The position numbers and the translations under genes are program-made. A DNA stretch of 64,000 bases from NCBI GenBank assembly GCA_907163375.1, contig CAJQUW010003055.1, forward strand, positions 186,001-250,000, given 5' to 3'. Position 1 is the first letter of the stretch. The number at the start of each line of letters is the position of its first letter. Below, in pieces: positions 19,207 through 30,852 of the stretch. The notes beneath the pieces were generated by a model that searched no databases, was not told where the DNA came from, and worked only from the letters and a program-made list of their open reading frames with translations. The DNA is from Prostheceraeus crozeri. Lineage: Eukaryota > Platyhelminthes > Polycladida > Euryleptidae.

Positions 19207-21640
19207 AGATACCGAGAAGATACCGAGAAAATAGCTGATATAGCAGAAGAACTGGAGTTGGATGACTATGAAATAAAAGTTGTATACAGAATTGGCAGAA
19301 ATCTACAGAGACCAAGACTTATGCGTGTTGTTTTCGGAGACATTTCGCATAAACGTTCTTTTCTCAGGAGAGCGAAACAGTTGCGAGGTTCAAATACATT
19401 CGGACAATGTTATATCAATCCTGATCTGACTTTCCGTCAAAGAGCAAAGAGAAAGGAATTGATGGATGAAATGAAGAGACAACGACAAAATGGCTTTGAT
19501 TTCGTTATAAGAAGAGGTAAACTTATTCCACGAGATGTTTCAAATATACATCAACATTTTCTTTCACTTCTTATACCGAAACGGTTTCACTGCATAAACC
19601 TGACTCTTTTTTACCATCCATCATTATCTCAAATGTAAGATCTCTACCTAACAAAATTGATGAACTCAGTGTATTTTCGTCCACTTTTGCTCCCGACATA
19701 CTCGTTCTTACAGAGTCTTGGCTGCACGGCGGCATCGCTGACTTTCAGATTTCTCTGTCTGGGTATTCGACTCCATTTCGAGCAGACCGAGATGATGGCC
19801 GTGTTGGTGGAGGTGTCTGCTGATGCACTCGCAGTAATCTAAAATGTGAAAAGCTGAATTCCCTATCCGTCATGGAGTGTCTGTGTCTCCGATTTCCTAT
19901 CCAAAAGTTAATTTTGATCGCTGTTTATATTCCACCAAACCTTGGTTCGCTCAATAATAAAGAGATAATCAATTTTTCCTAAATTGTTTGGATAACATCC
20001 TTGACAGTTCCCCTCTTGAATTTAATTTACTCATCTGTGGTGATTTCAACAATCTGGCGATGGTAGAGATTGAAAATACTTTCAGCTTCTCACAGATCGT
20101 GAATTTTCCTACTAAACAGAACTCTCAGCTCGATAAAGTGTACGTCGACGACTTTCTTAAATGTTTTTCCAGGTCCAGCTTTCTGTAAATCGGATCATTT
20201 ATCCATTATCATGAAGCCAGGTAACTCACAGAAATGCATGTCACAGAAGATTTGTAAGGTCTACGATTACAGAGAAAGCAACATGACTAGAATATCATAA
20301 TTGATAAGTTAAGTACCGTGGCATAAGTGGTATCATACAAATGATGATTCAAATTCAAAGTTGTCACACTTTTATGAGAAAATTGAAAATATTGTTGCTA
20401 CGATTCCGTATAACTATGTGAAGATGAAGGCTGATGACAAACCGTGGATGACTCCGGTGCTTAAACATTTGATCAATTGCAAACATCAAGCTTTCAGATC
20501 AAGAAACTTCCCACTATTCAATCATTACAAGAAAAAACTAGATTGGGAGATAAAAAATGAAAAAAACAACTCAGTGACATCGGTTTGTTCTGCAATGTCC
20601 GGACTCGATATCAAGAAAAGTTGTGGTAATGATGTTATTCCTCTGAGAGTATATCGTGATTGTGCAGAAGCTATTGCTGGACCAGTTGCTCACATTTTTC
20701 CATTATCTATTCAATTTGGCATTATCCCAGAAAAATGGAAAACATCAGATATTGTGCCTGTCCCAAAATCGAGAGACATTGACGTTTACAACATTCGTCC
20801 TATCTCCCTTTTACCCCCACCCCTCCCCTATCTCCCTAAAACCGATTACCTCAGGTGTACCACAAGGTTTTGTTATTGTCCCTTACCTCCTCTCAAGTCA
20901 CATGGGCACTCTTAAACCCAAACTTCTTGAATCGAGCATTTTCAAGTACGCAGATGATGTAGTTATTGCTATACCGATTATAAAGGATACTGACATGAAT
21001 TCTTCAATTCATTTAGAAATTGAACATATTATGGAGAACTGGTGTCATCATAATGGCCTACGTTTAAACACAAATAAAACAAAAGTGATGCTGATACAAG
21101 GACGTAGAAATTAGGCAGCGCTTCAGAGCAATTTTTCACTTGTGTCGGAAATGAAGATACTTGGGATGATATTTCACGAAACGTTAGCTTGAGATAATCA
21201 TGTTAAGTACATGCAAACTCGCATCTCGTAGAATCTTTCTGTTGAAACAGCTTCTCTTAATGGGTGCAACAAAAGACGACCTCGTCAAAGTTTATAAGTC
21301 ACATATTCAGAGTATACTCGAATACAATTGTCATCTACTCGTTGAGTTGAATTCAAAGTACTCAAACCGAATGGAACTCATCCGTAAAAGATGCCACCGG
21401 ATAATTTGTGACTTTGAATGCAAGAGCAGCATCTTGCCTACTCTAGAGGACAGACGTCAGAACCTCGCAATGAAGACTTTTCACCAGATGTTGAATCCGT
21501 GTCATCAGCTTCATGATATAGTACCGAAGCCTCTACCGAACTCCAAACATTTAGTTGTTCCTTATTGTTCTACTGTCCGGCGTTCATCCACATTTATACC
21601 ATACTGTACATCGATGTATAACAGCATAATGTTCTGAAAC
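19207..21640 (+). pseudogene. LINE ORF1 and endonuclease-reverse transcriptase remnants
   Basis: ORF1-like part: EELELDDYEIKVVYRIGRNL, then RPRLMRVVF and a basic stretch, resembling the RNA-binding part of LINE ORF1; its first 20 codons upstream of 19207 belong to the host repeat. Endonuclease: NVRSLPNKIDELS and ILVLTESWLHGG (catalytic Glu), CGDFNNL (catalytic Asp/Asn). RT: GNDVIPLRVYRD, SDIVPVPKSRDI, VYNIRPISLLP, then a C-rich joint near 20820-20835, after which ITSGVPQG and FKYADDVVIAIP follow. About 200 residues of the fingers/palm are missing at the joint. The C-terminal part (21200-21637) has RKRCHRIICDFEC. Several stops and frameshifts are present; it is not functional. Confidence 0.85.
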
Positions 21641-21776
21641 ACATCAGACAATTTCTGTTGTTATCATTATTTTCTCTTTATGACTTTCATTCATATGATC
21701 TTTCCTTAAAACCATGATTTGTAACTCTATCTTAGTCGACACTCTCTATATTGTTTACTATTGCGAAGAAAATAAA

Positions 21777-21777
21777 C

Positions 21778-21814
<37 letters not shown>
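21777..21814. repeat. (TA)n microsatellite, LINE 3' tail
   Basis: About 18 TA units directly after AATAAACG, at the 3' end of the LINE. Confidence 0.9.
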
Positions 21815-21818
<4 letters not shown>

Positions 21819-22203
21819 TTCCTGGCCAGAAAATCATAGATATCGAGCTTTCATCATTGGTAGGCCTATTCTATGTAGCTATATAAATGAACATTTGAAC
21901 GAATGATGTCTGGTCAGCGAAAATGAGTAGACAAAAGTAATGATACATTTCAAATATGCTTCATTAGTGGTATTTGAAAATGTTAAAACTTCATAACTTT
22001 GATCTTTGAAGTTGTTGATATGAGGCTTTTCTATCCTGTAATCATAGATCTACCCTTCAATCATTAATTTCAAGTTTTAAAAAATGTTCCTTCAATCAAT
22101 GAATCCTTTATGCTGCCACCAGACAGCTTCACTGCTCTCGATCTTGCAGCAAGTGGCAAAGCAACATTTTTAAGAATCCAAATCTCATCGCAGTGACAAG
22201 CCA

Positions 22204-22628
22204 CACTAGGTGACATTGCCACGCGTAATTACGGAACACCCCAAACATCCGTGGTTAAGGACATTCTATTCTTCTACGCGCGTACATACGCGCTGCACTA
22301 AGAGTCAGAAATCACGTGATCTGATGCCGGTAAAACATGGGGAATTGTTATGAATACGCGCGGGCGAGTGTTTATAGTTTGCGCGTCGTCTACGGTTGTC
22401 TGCGCTGCCGCTTGAACCACGGATGAACCGCTAAGCATGTTCTGTCTTCCCTGAGCATGAAATTGTGATCCTATCACATTGTTTAGCCTCTGATGCATGC
22501 AGACACATGAGACGCAAAGTCTATATAACAGGACTGCCGACAGATGTTGCAGAAATGTCACGCATAGCCGCAGATGTCTAGGGTCATGTGCAATTACGCG
22601 TAGTTTGCGCGTGGCATGTCAGCTAGTG
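22204..22628 (+). mobile_element. MITE copy 3 (CACTAGGTGACAT family)
   Basis: 425 bp, CACTAGGTGACATTGCCACG to CATGTCAGCTAGTG, flanked by CA on both sides (22202-22203, 22629-22630). It is oriented like copy 2, and lies in the loop of the inverted-repeat element. Confidence 0.85.
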
Positions 22629-23039
22629 CATTTTGCTATGCGTCAATAACACAAATGATCAACTATAGCCTACACAACGAAGCGAAGCGCTGCTAGCTAT
22701 GGAATGGCTCAGAAATATTTTTTTCATTGGAAGTGAATTCTGTTGTTGATATCTAAAAGTCTTTTTTGACCAATGACTGGCTCTGTGAAATGGTGATAGA
22801 GTTTTTAGTATTATCAGTTGTGAATGAATGCATCGACTTTCTCGAATTTTGATTGGCTGGACGATCAAAGTCGAACCCATTGTTCTACTTTCTGCGGTTA
22901 TGAGTGATGCAACATTTGGTGAACTCTCCCTGCATCATTTCACAACAGCTATCACAACAAAACTGACTTCGATTTCTGTAATGTTACATGTAGAGCTACA
23001 GAATACCTATAAATAATAGAAAAGAATGATATCTATGAT
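22629..23039. other. Loop of the inverted-repeat element, non-coding
   Basis: No coding sequence or repeat recognised. Confidence 0.4.
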
Positions 23040-23507
23040 ATTGTGGCCAGAAGTACATATTCAGTTTTGAAGTTTTGACATTTTCAAATACCACTAATGA
23101 AGCATATTTGAAATACATCATTACTTTTGTCTGCACATTTTCGCTTACCAGACATAATTTGTTCAAATGTTCATTTACAAATGTATATAGCTACACAGAA
23201 TAGGCCTACCAATTATGACAGCTCAATATCTATGATTTTCTGGCCAGGAGGGCATAGAAGGTTTTAAGGATATTTTGAGATTCCTCTGAGCAGGCGTAGA
23301 CAATACATATTATTTCCTATGGCTGCACTTTTTGTGTTGCCCACAGAATCCAATCAAGTATTGATTTCTGTAGAAAAATAGAATAATTGCTATGAAATTT
23401 CGATATCTATGATTTCCTGGAAAGAAGGGCATAGCAGCATCATAGGAAATGCATTTTGAAAGACCTCTAAGGAGGCGTAGCTAATGTCTGTTGTTACTTA
23501 TGGCTAT

Positions 23508-25566
23508 CTTTATGGCTATCTCCAGTTTAATTTGATACTTATATCAAATTTTACTGGAACTTCTCATTTCTAGCTTATGCTGACTACTTACACTACTTAT
23601 AAAGTAGCAGTAGGTCATTTGCTACATGTCATTACGCGGCAGCCTTATATTTTTATACTCTGTTCAACATGAAAGGTGAATGACCTTTCTGAAGTCGTGT
23701 GTGATTGAATTTAGATATTATGTCTTTCTTCTACCCAACTCGGTAAATGTCAATTTCATTTACTGAATTCGTTTGGATTTAACGATGACTTCAATTCAAC
23801 AACATTTATTTATATATCTCAAACATGATTGTATTTGCCAATTTTTTAGCTTAATTTGAAAGTTTTGTCATGCTCATGTTTTACATTTGTAAACTTGTTG
23901 ATTATTTATTAATTCTTTTAGACTTCCGTGTAATATAATCGAATTCAATATTGTAACTTTGACACTTATTGTAAATATCATACTTATAAGCAGTGATGAG
24001 TACCATGCAGGGTAAGAGCGATGTATATTGACGAAATATCTCAAAACCTATATTTGAAATGTCAAAATTCGCGTTGAAGTTGTAATTCAATTATTATGAA
24101 CATCATACAATGAGAAACCTGATGTTTCATAGATTAAATTGGCGTATATGTCACTTTCCTGCGTGGTATTAGTTTTGGCCAGTAGTCCTCGCGAAAACAA
24201 TCAAACGTGATCAATATTGGCTGACAGTGTGATCTTCCCGACATCTCTTTCAAAATGCAAAGATTTTATGATACTTTGAAGGGACAAAAGTAAAAAGTCT
24301 GCTTCAAATTATTGCTAACACCTCTGAAAATTTAGAGGAAATTTTAATATCAGCTGATTTCAATTAAATAAAAGTGATAATTTCAATTTGTTGTCCAAAG
24401 TTCCATTGAATGAAAAACATCAAATTTCAAAAAGTAGCAATGCTTCTTCGATTAAATTACAAATTTCCCCTAAACAGCTTGTCATCCATGCATGGGAGTT
24501 AATCTGTCAAATAGGATGACAGATTTGATTAAACACTGAAAACTAAACTTACAATGCTGTTGGCCTAATTTGAGTGACATTTTTAAACAATCAAGTTTTT
24601 CCTCATGCACGGTAAACCTTAGAAGGCTGTTGTCGATAACCATTCATATATCAGTACAGTTATTACACAATTTCCCTTTGCAACAATTTCATTTTGAAAT
24701 GCTCATCTGTCTATGATATAGGCCTATGCGCTAGGGAACATCATTTTTGAGACTGTCACATTTATGGAATGAAGGTGTCTATAATCTGTAAAAAGTACCT
24801 CAAGTAATTCGCAATGTATGCCTCGTATTGTCATGTGTAGCATTCAAGAAGTAACAGGAAAAATACTCAAAAGAAACGGTGCTTCAAAAATATGTACGAA
24901 TTTATATCATGAAAAACTTCAAACTTCAAAAGTCGTTGGTTGCCTTTAAAAGTCTGTTGAATTATCATGAAAATGACTTAAAGACGTTACTAGAAAATAA
25001 AGTCTAAATTTGAAAATTGGCATGTAAATCATGACAAAGCATTGAAAATTGCCAAAGTTAATGTATTTTATGACAATTTGAAAAGAAAAAAAATACTTTT
25101 TTCTCGGGTGTAGAGCGGAGTCCACAGCAGAGCCTGAACACAACCGCATTATCAATCTTATGGTATCAACAAAGCAAAACTTGAAATGGGACTTATTTAC
25201 AAACAATTATCGATAACATTGATTTCAACCCCCCCCCTCATGCTGGTAGAAATTTGGTATCATCCATGATACAATATTTTGAAAAGTATTTGATCCGCAG
25301 ATGCATGCTTTATTCTCATGCGATGATGAAAATCACCCCAGCAGCCATTTATAATAGAATAATGCTTATTAATTGAAGTAGTCCTAATGAGGAATGATGG
25401 CGTTCTCCAATCCGCAAGTGTACAGATGCAATGCTACTGTAACCATTGGATTAATCAGTTCTTAAAAGAAGTCATTGGAGCTTGCTCGTGGCAACGAATT
25501 AAAATTGATCAGCTTTGGCGCAATATCTGGTAAAAATGGAAATCTTAAGATTTGTAACACTACTCA
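23508..25566. other. Non-coding, AT-rich
   Basis: Only short chance frames. 23935-24000 (ATCGAATTCAATATTG onward) weakly resembles part of the MITE copies at 35170 and 47490. Confidence 0.4.
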
Positions 25567-25979
25567 TTGTTCAGACTATCTATGATACTATTAGCTAAAT
25601 GGTGCTATGGTACTAAAAGCGGTCATGAAATGGCTAAGGTAATTATAATAATAATGATGATAAGGCTACAGTAATTGTGTTTGCACAAAGCAATTTTAAA
25701 TTACAAATCAAAATTTGATAGTTAGAATAGAAATCTTGGAAATACGCCCACTTGGGAATATCATAGATTTATCAATCGAACCTCTATAAAATTTTACCGA
25801 TAACTCTGATACATCCATGGATGCCTATATATATGAAGCACACATAAACTAGATATATTGTCTTAATTGACGCAGAATAAAATGAAATTAAATGAAATAT
25901 GGTGCTTCATATATCTAGGCGTCCATGATACATCACACTGGGCATAGTTCTGTATAGCACCATAGATAACCTGAACAAT
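25567..25979. repeat. Foldback DNA: outer and inner inverted repeats
   Basis: Outer pair: CATTGTTCAGACTATCTATG with GGTGCTATGG (25565-25610) against TAGCACCATAGATAACCTGA and ACAATG (25953-25979). Inner pair: GATACATCCATGGATGCCTA through ATGAAGCAC (25808-25841) against GTGCTTCATATATCTAGGCG through GATAC (25902-25932). This is a nested hairpin with imperfect arms, typical of foldback MITEs. Confidence 0.75.
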
Positions 25980-25983
25980 GTAA

Positions 25984-26063
25984 TTATATGCCTATTTAGA
26001 GGTCAGCAATGATCCAACTGGAGCTCCAGTTGGATCATTGCTGACCTCTAAATAGGCATATAA
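25984..26063. repeat. 80-bp perfect palindrome
   Basis: Each 40-base arm is complementary without a mismatch around the centre GAG|CTC at 26023/26024; there is no spacer. It contains AATGATCCAACTGGAGCTCC and its continuation. Such spacer-free palindromes are unstable in E. coli and can be assembly artefacts. Confidence 0.95.
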
Positions 26064-26541
26064 ATATAACATTCTTACTGTTAATATACTATAAACTCTC
26101 AAAACAGACGTCTAATATACTGTACTGACTACAGATGCTGACAGTGGAAATAGAATAGGACAATGGTCACCATAGGTTAAGGAAAAGGTATATCATAAAA
26201 CAACAGGAGACCGATGAATAAAAATTGGAATAGCGGAGGTAAAACATGGAAATACAACGATGCTACTACACCGATTACAAGTGAACTATATCTGACACTA
26301 CACATGGTGGATAATGGTAAGCGTGGATAAGTGGAAAGTAGATAATGGAGGTAAACAATAGAACCACAATGACACTCTTCTACACCGAAAGCAATGAAAC
26401 TATACATACTATACCTAGGACTGCACATGGAAAATACTATTTCTTCACTTGAATTTGTTATCGCCAGTTTCTTCATCCGTCCATAATACTTCATGTAATC
26501 CCACATGTCTTCATTTGAAATACAATACATCGACCACTACT

Positions 26542-26775
26542 TCAGCTACCGATTAAGGGATATAAAGCATAATACTGCAGTCCGTCAGTCATCAGCAGGT
26601 ACTCGTCTAGTTGTGTTTCGACCCCTAACCTGTAGTAACCTCTTATTAACATAGCACTTATGCGACTAGAAGAAGGAGAAGCATCTGGTAGGCACCATGC
26701 AGGTGTGGTAGCTTTGCTACCAAACAGCAAAATCGCTACCAAATGAAAAGCAATAAAGCATTTGGTTGCAAGCAT
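26542..26775 (-). CDS. Possible small secreted protein or first exon (weak)
   Basis: An ATG-started 77-codon frame begins MLATKCFIAFHLVAILLFGS, a plausible signal peptide (n-region, hydrophobic core, small residues), followed by a short polar part. There is no recognised domain, no homologue known to me, and no clear donor site at its end. A chance frame is equally likely. Confidence 0.2.
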   Translation of the reverse strand: MLATKCFIAFHLVAILLFGSKATTPAWCLPDASPSSSRISAMLIRGYYRLGVETQLDEYLLMTDGLQYYALYPLIGS

Positions 26776-28239
26776 TTCATCGGTTTGGCAGCGTCCAGTT
26801 TACAGTGTATACAGTGAAAATTTTTAGATGAAAAGATTCAGGTTTTTACGGAGATTACATTCCTGCAGTCCAAAAAATTATTTGAGCAGCTGTTATAAAG
26901 CTAAACTTTTGAAAATTATTCAAGTGTTTATATACTACCGAGATGAAGCCACTCTATAAGTAGCATGAAACACGTTGGATATCAAAAGGAATGAATACTT
27001 GCTAATTCGTATCTTAATTTAGCGGAAATTAAGCTGATGATCAAGAAAGTTTCATGAACTGCATTATAATGCAAATGTTCAAGGAAAAGGTGAGATCTTA
27101 TTGAGAACTTCTTGGTTTAGATGTCATGTTTTTATTCAAGTTTCAGTGCCATGATTTTATGATTCACACGGCGTGCGTCATTTCTTGAATCTGAATAGTA
27201 ATGTGGACCCATCAATATCTTTTAACGTTAACAAAGATGAGTTTCTTTGATTATGATGCTTTGCCCTGTCAGTGGCAGGCAGTTGTTTGTGATATGATCA
27301 CGCTTAAGAAAATGATCGTACAATAATGAGGCTGAGCTTTAACGTAATGGTAACCCCATCGATTTGCTGATTAAAGAAGCCATCTTGCCTCTCCAGTGTT
27401 GTCATGATTTACATTTCAGTCAATAGTGACTCTATTTTTTTTTTGATAGATGCTAATCTTTCTCTATTATAAATTTAATTTTTGAGGCTGTGCATCTTAA
27501 ATGTACAGGACCGCGCTTGGTCGGGTTTGAGCGTCCAGGATGAAGCGGTCGAAACGCGATCGTCCTGACCACGTTCCTGTTGATGACCTCATTAGAAATA
27601 GTCAAATAATTTGCATGCATATTTTGTAGAATTCTATTTCAAGTTTTAGCTTAAGGAACTAATATTAATTCTCTTACACACCTGGTAGATTTGAGATAGC
27701 GTAATCCCGCTGTGTTAGCTAGATCTGGTATTTTGATTGGAAACAGACCTGTCCTCTTATCATCTGAATGGGCAGACTGTTAAATAGAATCTTCTCAATA
27801 TATAAGTGATAAACATAATTTTGAACAGAACGACTTACTCGCCAATTCATTACACATGAGGAGAGGAGAAGCGTTGTTTGTTCTTCTAGTAAGCATTTTT
27901 TAAAATTTTTAGACATTTTAGAATATAAAACTTTTCTTTTAAATCATATTTTGTGCCTATGGAAAATTAACTGGTCATTAGCTTGCTTTTTTTAACTTTG
28001 TTACCTTGACGCACTTTGGTACGTTGAATTTTCTTTTTTCATTATTGCTGTATCATGATCAGTCATATTGGTGAAATTCTCTAGAAGAGCAGAAATTTGC
28101 ATATCTCACATGTGGAACTGGGTTTCAACTCAAGTTCATTTAATAAAATCGAAGCTGAATACACATTTGGGATTCAGTTAGTGCTGAGTTCCTGCTCTAA
28201 TTATTGCATGTCAGTAATCTATCTGAATCGCCGTTTACT
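26776..28239. other. Non-coding
   Basis: Nothing recognised on either strand. Chance frames only. Confidence 0.4.
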
Positions 28240-28670
28240 TTTTTTTCTTACAACTCCTACATTTGTATGTTTGGTTGTATGCATCAATTGCTTCCACCGG
28301 TCATCTTGTGTTTGCACTGTACACACCGTAAATCACTGGATACGAAAATTACATACAAACATATACCAAATTCACATACAACTTCAAACTAACATTTGAT
28401 ACGAGATTCTCTTGTGCTTACAGAGATCGTATGTGATTGGTATGTAGCGATACGAACTATTCTGTCTGTGATTGGATATTTTACGATGAAATACGAGTTG
28501 TTGGTATGCTTTATATACGAGACCCGATGCAAATTCATCATCATTCGTATGAACAGCTTAAAGTTACATAGAAATTATTGTTCCACACAGCTCCTATATT
28601 TGTATGTTTGGTTGTATGCAGTTATTGTTCAATTGATTCCACAGGGCATCGTGTGTTTGCACTGTGCAGA
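28240..28670. repeat. Direct repeat flanking a fragment of the CACTGTAAATCGCT MITE
   Basis: TTTGTATGTTTGGTTGTATG with the following GTGTTTGCACTGT block occurs at 28263-28322 and again at 28597-28665. Between them, from about 28324 (CACCGTAAATCACTGGATAC) to about 28560, lies DNA matching the right half of the MITE at 47236-47863 in reverse (ACAAACATATACCAAATTCA, GAGACCCGATGCAAATTCAT). Confidence 0.65.
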
Positions 28671-29724
28671 AGGCAACATGAATAATGCGGTGCAGTCTAT
28701 TAAAATTTCAAATTATGTTGAATTAAAAAATAAAAACATCATTGCAGTTGATGCGTTTTGAATATCTTGAACGTGCGAAATCAATAGATGCTGGAAAAAA
28801 GTCAAAAGAAAAGTGATATCAATGTGGATCAATCGTTGTTTACAATGAGTTGTTTACATCTTATATGGTCCACGAAAGACAATTGGAGCTGAATATTACA
28901 CAGTCTTTAGGGTCTACAATTGCTCACTACCGCCAATTTGTTATTTAGTAGTCCTCATTTATCCTACTATCAAATAATACGCGTTGTGAATGTAATATCA
29001 AACAGCATGAAAACATTTATGAACTTTCTATGATGACATCTAAATTTTGAAAGCGGCATAGAACGGAATTTAAATATGGAAACATCGGAATAAGCGTTTA
29101 ATAGCGGCATGATGTTTTGTGTTCGGTAAGGAATTCAAATGCATGCAGATCTCACGGTGAATGTCTGATTGCTTTCGTTTGCAAAGAGGGATTGCACAGG
29201 CTTCCAAAGTGGCCACATCTAGATCCTCCCTCCATACAGGACACACTGGTTGAGGAATCAGGATACCTCTCCCTCTGATATGTCTGCATTGGTTGCCTTT
29301 TCCATGTAAGTTGGGAGGCATAAAATACCTTGAGGAAATAGTAAAATTCTCTAACCAATTCATTCCGATGTCTGAAATATGAATAACAGATAGTTCAAAG
29401 CATAGAAAACCGATACTCCATAATCATAAAGGACACGGACATTGAATCATTATCCAGCTTTGACACCACAGAATTATATTGTTTGAACGTATCACTTTGA
29501 TAGACGTGCAAACTGATTTAATACGGTGGCACATGCAAGAACTTACTAAGCGGGCAAAAGGAAATTGTTCTACCTCTCAGAGATAGGAAAAATAGTGAGT
29601 ACGCTGTCCTTGACGTACGTTTAGGTAATATGGGACACTTAGAGATTACGTACAAAAAAGGATATTTGCATATTAGATCAATATGATTATTGTTATTCGA
29701 CAAGATCATCGACTGCTCGTATGA
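28671..29724. other. Non-coding
   Basis: Open frames up to 97 codons (minus, 29070-29363) have no recognisable domain. Confidence 0.4.
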
Positions 29725-29966
29725 CAAAGCCTACCAATATCAACATAAATGTGATCTTTTTTGACAATTGGCCTTAAATCAACATACTGTAGACATACAT
29801 GATTGATGCTTTTTTTAACATTGTGCTGGTATGGTTTTAGTATGTAAAGCATACCACACTTGAAATAGCATACGAAAAGCATACAAATAGATACAGAAAT
29901 ATACTAAAACATATTCTGGTGTGCATCCTTCGTATGTGATTGGTATTGAGCGATTTACATTGTAGA
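29725..29966 (-). mobile_element. MITE fragment (CACTGTAAATCGCT family)
   Basis: Reverse complement matches the left half of 47236-47863: ATACCAATCACATACGAAGG, ATTTCTGTATCTATTTGTAT, CATACCAGCACAATGTTAAA. The outer end is degenerate (GCGATTTACATTGTAG). Confidence 0.75.
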
Positions 29967-30777
29967 TTCCTAATGGTTCTATTTTAAACAGAATCAAGAG
30001 GTTTTCACAACAAGCTTTTCTTGCTTTCTCTTAATATGATAATAAGAAATTGCATTGATTTTTTTTGTTTAAGAGGAAAGTACATATTAGTTACATGAAT
30101 TAGTCGCTATTTAATGAGAAATAAGTAAGGAGTGATTTATTTCATTGCATCTCAAAGTTAACACACATTAGTCATCAAGTTTTCATTATTGCCTGATATG
30201 AATTTTTCATCGACTACGGATGTCCTATATTACCCAACGTGCAGGACATTTGGCACGTTTTACTCATTTATACTTTTATATATCTATGATTGAAGGAATC
30301 GCTCATTTCCTAAGATTTAATGAGTTGAAGACATGGTAATGATATAGGTACTCACAGAAAGCAGAAAACAGGAAAAGGTGGTGAAAAAGAATGAGCGCTT
30401 AAGTGTCCTATATTAGATAGGAGAACTTTATATCTTGATAACAGCTGTACAAATATAGTCATTTCGTCGTTATCTCCCGGTAACTCAAAATTTGCAAAGA
30501 CTATGGAAGGCGAAAGCTGAAGTCACACCAATTGTCCTCGGCGCTTGGAGCAATAACTCCAAAGTTGAAGGACTACCTCCGCAGACTACCAGGTAGCCAT
30601 GTAACTCACAAGCTGCAGAAAACAGCGCTTCTCGGAAGTGCACATATCCTCCGAATGCACCTAGGTCTCCCAGAGACCTGGTAAGTCTCCGAGACTAGGT
30701 ATGTATCACCGACTGACTATAAGTGTCGAGAGCAAAAAAATATTAACGATTGACCAAACTGCCATGCAAGATATGTG
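29967..30777. other. Non-coding
   Basis: No feature recognised. Confidence 0.4.
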
Positions 30778-30778
30778 C

Positions 30779-30852
30779 GGCTGGTAGGATTCAGCCCTGC
30801 GACCCCAAACTGTCTAGACTTGTTGCTCCACCAACTGAGCTGCGAATGGCTT
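30779..30852 (-). other. tRNA-like sequence (tRNA pseudogene or SINE head)
   Basis: On the minus strand CGCAGCTCAGTTGGTGGAGC matches the tRNA D-arm/A-box, and GGGCTGAATCC sits where the B-box (GGTTCGAATCC) belongs. The spacing is right for a tRNA, but the acceptor arms do not pair and the B-box has three mismatches, so it is not a working gene. Confidence 0.45.

Larger units (their letters stand above)
19207..21814 (+). mobile_element. CR1/L2-type LINE, 5' truncated and internally deleted
   Basis: Inserted in the inverted-repeat arm: comparison with the intact right arm shows DNA from TTAGATACCG to a (TA)n tail is foreign. The pieces in order are an ORF1-like basic, charged segment (19207-19637), an apurinic endonuclease remnant (19620-20190), reverse transcriptase blocks and a C-terminal region (to 21637). 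A microsatellite 3' tail is usual for CR1/L2 LINEs. The flanks share CTTC, a possible short target duplication. Confidence 0.85.
18741..23507. mobile_element. Long inverted-repeat element with nested LINE and MITE
   Basis: The left arm (about 18940-19206 continued at 21815-22040) is the reverse complement of the right arm (about 23040-23507). Shared landmarks in order are ACATTAGCTACGCCT, AAAAAGTGCAGCCATAGGAA, CAGAGGAATCTCAAAAT, AAAACCTTCTATGCC, GGCCAGAAAATCATAGATAT and TAGGCCTATTCT. The left arm also has an additional tandem unit of about 180 bp (18741-18939). A LINE interrupts the left arm between CTATGCCTTCT and CTTCCTGGCC, and a MITE sits in the loop. No coding sequence belongs to the element itself. 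Confidence 0.8.
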
